This document shows positions 63,001 to 64,000 of a stretch of 64,000 nt of DNA, piece after piece. Below the pieces are notes generated by a model. That model had not been told where the DNA came from, ran no database searches, and saw only the letters and a program-made list of their open reading frames with translations. A program made the translations under genes and the position numbers. This DNA is from JAZKFT01 sp039925965 (GTDB taxonomy: Bacteria; Bacteroidota; Bacteroidia; Chitinophagales; Chitinophagaceae). The first letter of the stretch is position 1. Each line of letters starts with the position of its first letter. The stretch spans positions 131,982 to 195,981 of the forward strand of contig JBDSXW010000005.1 in NCBI GenBank assembly GCA_039925965.1. The letters are read 5' to 3'.

Positions 63001-63772
63001 ATACGTTACCAGTGCCAGGCTCCACCAGCATGATGTACAGATTATTTCCGGCCGGCATCAGTCTGCTGGCCACATATCGGGCGGTGGTAAAATCTTTAAG
63101 GAGGTAGGTGCCACCGGTAGTTCCGTCGCTGCGCCAAAGCTGGTCGGTGCTGTTTCCATCGTACAGGATAAAAAACAAAATATTATTAACCGTTGTAAAC
63201 AGTGTTACCTGTGCGTCGGTATTTGCCCATACACCAAAGTCATATACCAACTGCATGGCGCCCGGTGTTCCATCGGTTTTTTTCAGCAGTAAATGATTAT
63301 TCGTGCTTCTTACGCTGTAGACCACATCGTTATTTAGTTGGGCCATATCCATTACTACTTTTCGATTCTGGTTGCTGGAGTAGGTAGCCGGCTGAAATCT
63401 TTCCAAAGCTTTTGTGCCTGCCTGCGTACCATCGCTCACCCACACTTCACCATAGAAATTCAGGTTGTCTCCTGCAAAAATAATTTTATTACCAAGTGCT
63501 GTCAGCTTGCTGGCACTGGTACTCAGATAGGTCGTATCGGTCAGGTTTAATTTTATGGTTCCTGCCCAGGTGCCATCGGTACGGTAGAGGCCTTTGTCGG
63601 TATCGACGTCATCGTCTTCGGCATTAAAAAAGACATAAGCCGGTGTTTTCACAATTTCTGCAGGGATACTGCCAGTGGTGCCTGGATATATGTCTTTAAG
63701 TAATAGCGGATTTTGCGAAAACGAAAAGCTGGCAATGCATAAACATGCAAAAGCAAATAGAGTTTTTGTCAT
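60095..63772 (-). CDS. Large ELWxxDGT-repeat and parallel beta-helix surface protein
   Basis: A 1225-residue exported protein with a signal peptide (MTKTLFAFACLCIASFSFSQ). The first part (about 20-460) has repeats such as GLYRTDGTWAGTI, ELWKSDGTAGGTML and GNELWKYDGS, the ELWxxDGT propeller type. Then comes a long parallel beta-helix (about 470-990; YNNITVQNNKFIIGG, NITGNAFVLNGG, NVTISGNEITHN). An IPT/TIG domain (about 1000-1080; SGFSPTEAPVGTLVTIKGFG) and an Ig-like domain (ICPGSNAILISSMKGSSYQW) follow, and last a beta-rich end with NKWNGGSSTDWSNPLNWG, ending IIKNQ. There is no T9SS type A tail, so either another sorting type or a truncated end applies. The role is unknown, perhaps adhesion or glycan binding. 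Confidence 0.85.
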   Translation of the reverse strand: MTKTLFAFACLCIASFSFSQNPLLLKDIYPGTTGSIPAEIVKTPAYVFFNAEDDDVDTDKGLYRTDGTWAGTIKLNLTDTTYLSTSASKLTALGNKIIFAGDNLNFYGEVWVSDGTQAGTKALERFQPATYSSNQNRKVVMDMAQLNNDVVYSVRSTNNHLLLKKTDGTPGAMQLVYDFGVWANTDAQVTLFTTVNNILFFILYDGNSTDQLWRSDGTTGGTYLLKDFTTARYVASRLMPAGNNLYIMLVEPGTGNVLWKSNGTDTGTVALKTIGTTAGNNNYPPNAAVGSTFYFTGADNTNGTELWKSDGTAGGTMLAADINAGAAGSNPNWFTVLNNQLYFSATTAATGNELWKYDGSIATLVKDIYPGTTGSTPASLAVANNRIVFSAIGDTSSGNELWMSDGTGTNTAMVADIASGSASSTPALMIPGNPVYFTANTAAAGRELYKYDNSLFTPHVLYVNDSSFTGDLYTTDLGNDNSSGAANAPFYSLPYAISRASDGDTIFVDAGNYFHYPATWSINKSVTILGSNYTTSPNDAVNPLLANATQNRASVLYGAKYNIGASNITIKGFTLSSGTDTAINSRDGAVTYNNITVQNNKFIIGGTTGMNMTGRSTANPPNQGMNVLNNRFEKTDTLFGTSVFVAGFNGVNITGNAFVLNGGTALRQSAAFLAGPNFGTTNSFNYSGNYGDGIRIGLGGCNRFNTGVVSNNYFINALTGITVVPSYNQNTNMTITGNKILNFVDVGMVYSRTFGSNAGSNNVTISGNEITHNATGRTVSIPRLLLISNSSTVAGANVICSNNKLMVSGNFATIPTTGIAGIEIYPGPSKKTTITNNDVFFTGTNAVTLPADTTVTLYPSGILVRTDGSAATMAANSEMTISNNAVAGFNQSIAFIDLATGAGNTAAMGYGLIPGGAIVNINNNSFTVGNLSINNGFNSQVVNANCNWYGSVAANTVAGKITPMTVRYTPYLGNGTDNDVATGFQPVAGSCINISGFSPTEAPVGTLVTIKGFGFNNVNTIQFNGTNAGGFAILSDSAVTALVPNNAVTGTITVNATTASVTSANNFMVIPDVTVDTVNICPGSNAILISSMKGSSYQWKLATDTGNINIVNGINYSGVTTDTLRLLNVPASATGSKYVCLVSGSTLSKTVAISIGNKWNGGSSTDWSNPLNWGCSGKVPDINTNVTITSGAVIVTGTSSAKSVTANPGTTVTVGAGATLIIKNQ

Positions 63773-64000
63773 TTGTTTCGTGGATTAGAAAGCATTGGGA
63801 ATGAATCAGTTTTAAAAATTGGTTGTCGGTATTATTTATCAGCCAAAAATACGCCCAGAATAACTCCAGGACAATACCAATAAAAAGGTATGTGATGAGC
63901 TGATCCCCAGCCTCGCATAGTTGGCCGTCCTTACTACGCTGCTTTCCATTCCAAAGCCACTAACTCAGCGCTGGCGATGTTTCCACGCAGCGGCACGGTT

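Noticed and set aside
1..64000. CRISPR arrays, tRNA and rRNA genes
   Set aside because: No regular short repeats with unique spacers, and no cloverleaf or rRNA-like segments were noticed on either strand by eye; a covariance search would be needed for certainty.

Overview
The window looks like chromosomal DNA of a Bacteroidota bacterium, most likely a soil or freshwater member of the Chitinophagaceae or a close relative. The signs are a SusC/SusD outer-membrane pair, C-terminal type IX secretion (T9SS) sorting tails, many exported glycoside hydrolases, a GH144-type glucanase, an IS1380 transposase and A-rich leaders with little Shine-Dalgarno signal. No rRNA, tRNA or CRISPR array was seen.

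Layout. (1) 1-8416: a minus-strand sugar-uptake operon (AGE-family 2-epimerase, FAD-dependent oxidoreductase, SusC, SusD cut by the window edge), divergent from a ROK-family regulator, with an inverted repeat between the two transcription units. (2) 8505-16381: scattered exported proteins (a T9SS propeller-like protein, a formylglycine-generating-enzyme lipoprotein, a GH144-like hydrolase, a small lipoprotein) and a complete IS1380-family element with a target duplication. (3) 16459-33160: a long co-directional minus-strand cluster for central carbon metabolism: phosphoglucomutase, RpiB, Pgl, Zwf, Gnd, transketolase, class I aldolase, phosphoketolase and acetate kinase, plus a universal stress protein, a TerB-like protein, a cation efflux protein and a HAD phosphatase. 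A broken ribosome-hibernation (HPF/RaiA) gene lies past its 3' end. (4) 33161-52119: a plus-strand run of glycan-degrading enzymes (GH31, clan GH-A arabinofuranosidase-like, GH2, GH97, GH2, propeller protein, GH3) resembling a xyloglucan locus, but eroded: the hybrid two-component regulator is truncated, SusC survives only as an N-terminal scar, a T9SS protein only as a tail, and GH3 is frameshifted. (5) 52183-64000: a propeller/phosphoesterase lipoprotein, a soluble PAS histidine kinase, a Tat-exported cupin, a tyrosine-recombinase remnant, a CDP-alcohol phosphatidyltransferase, a one-pass membrane protein and a large ELWxxDGT/beta-helix surface protein.

How it fits together. The central cluster encodes the oxidative pentose-phosphate branch and then phosphoketolase and acetate kinase, so pentose phosphate can be split to acetyl-phosphate and converted to acetate with ATP formed without phosphotransacetylase. 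The stress protein and the hibernation-factor relic fit a slow-growth, redox or low-oxygen role, which is inference. The flanking polysaccharide loci would feed hexoses and pentoses into it. The clearest biological story is the contrast between an intact metabolic cluster and a neighbouring polysaccharide locus that appears to have lost its import and sensing parts.
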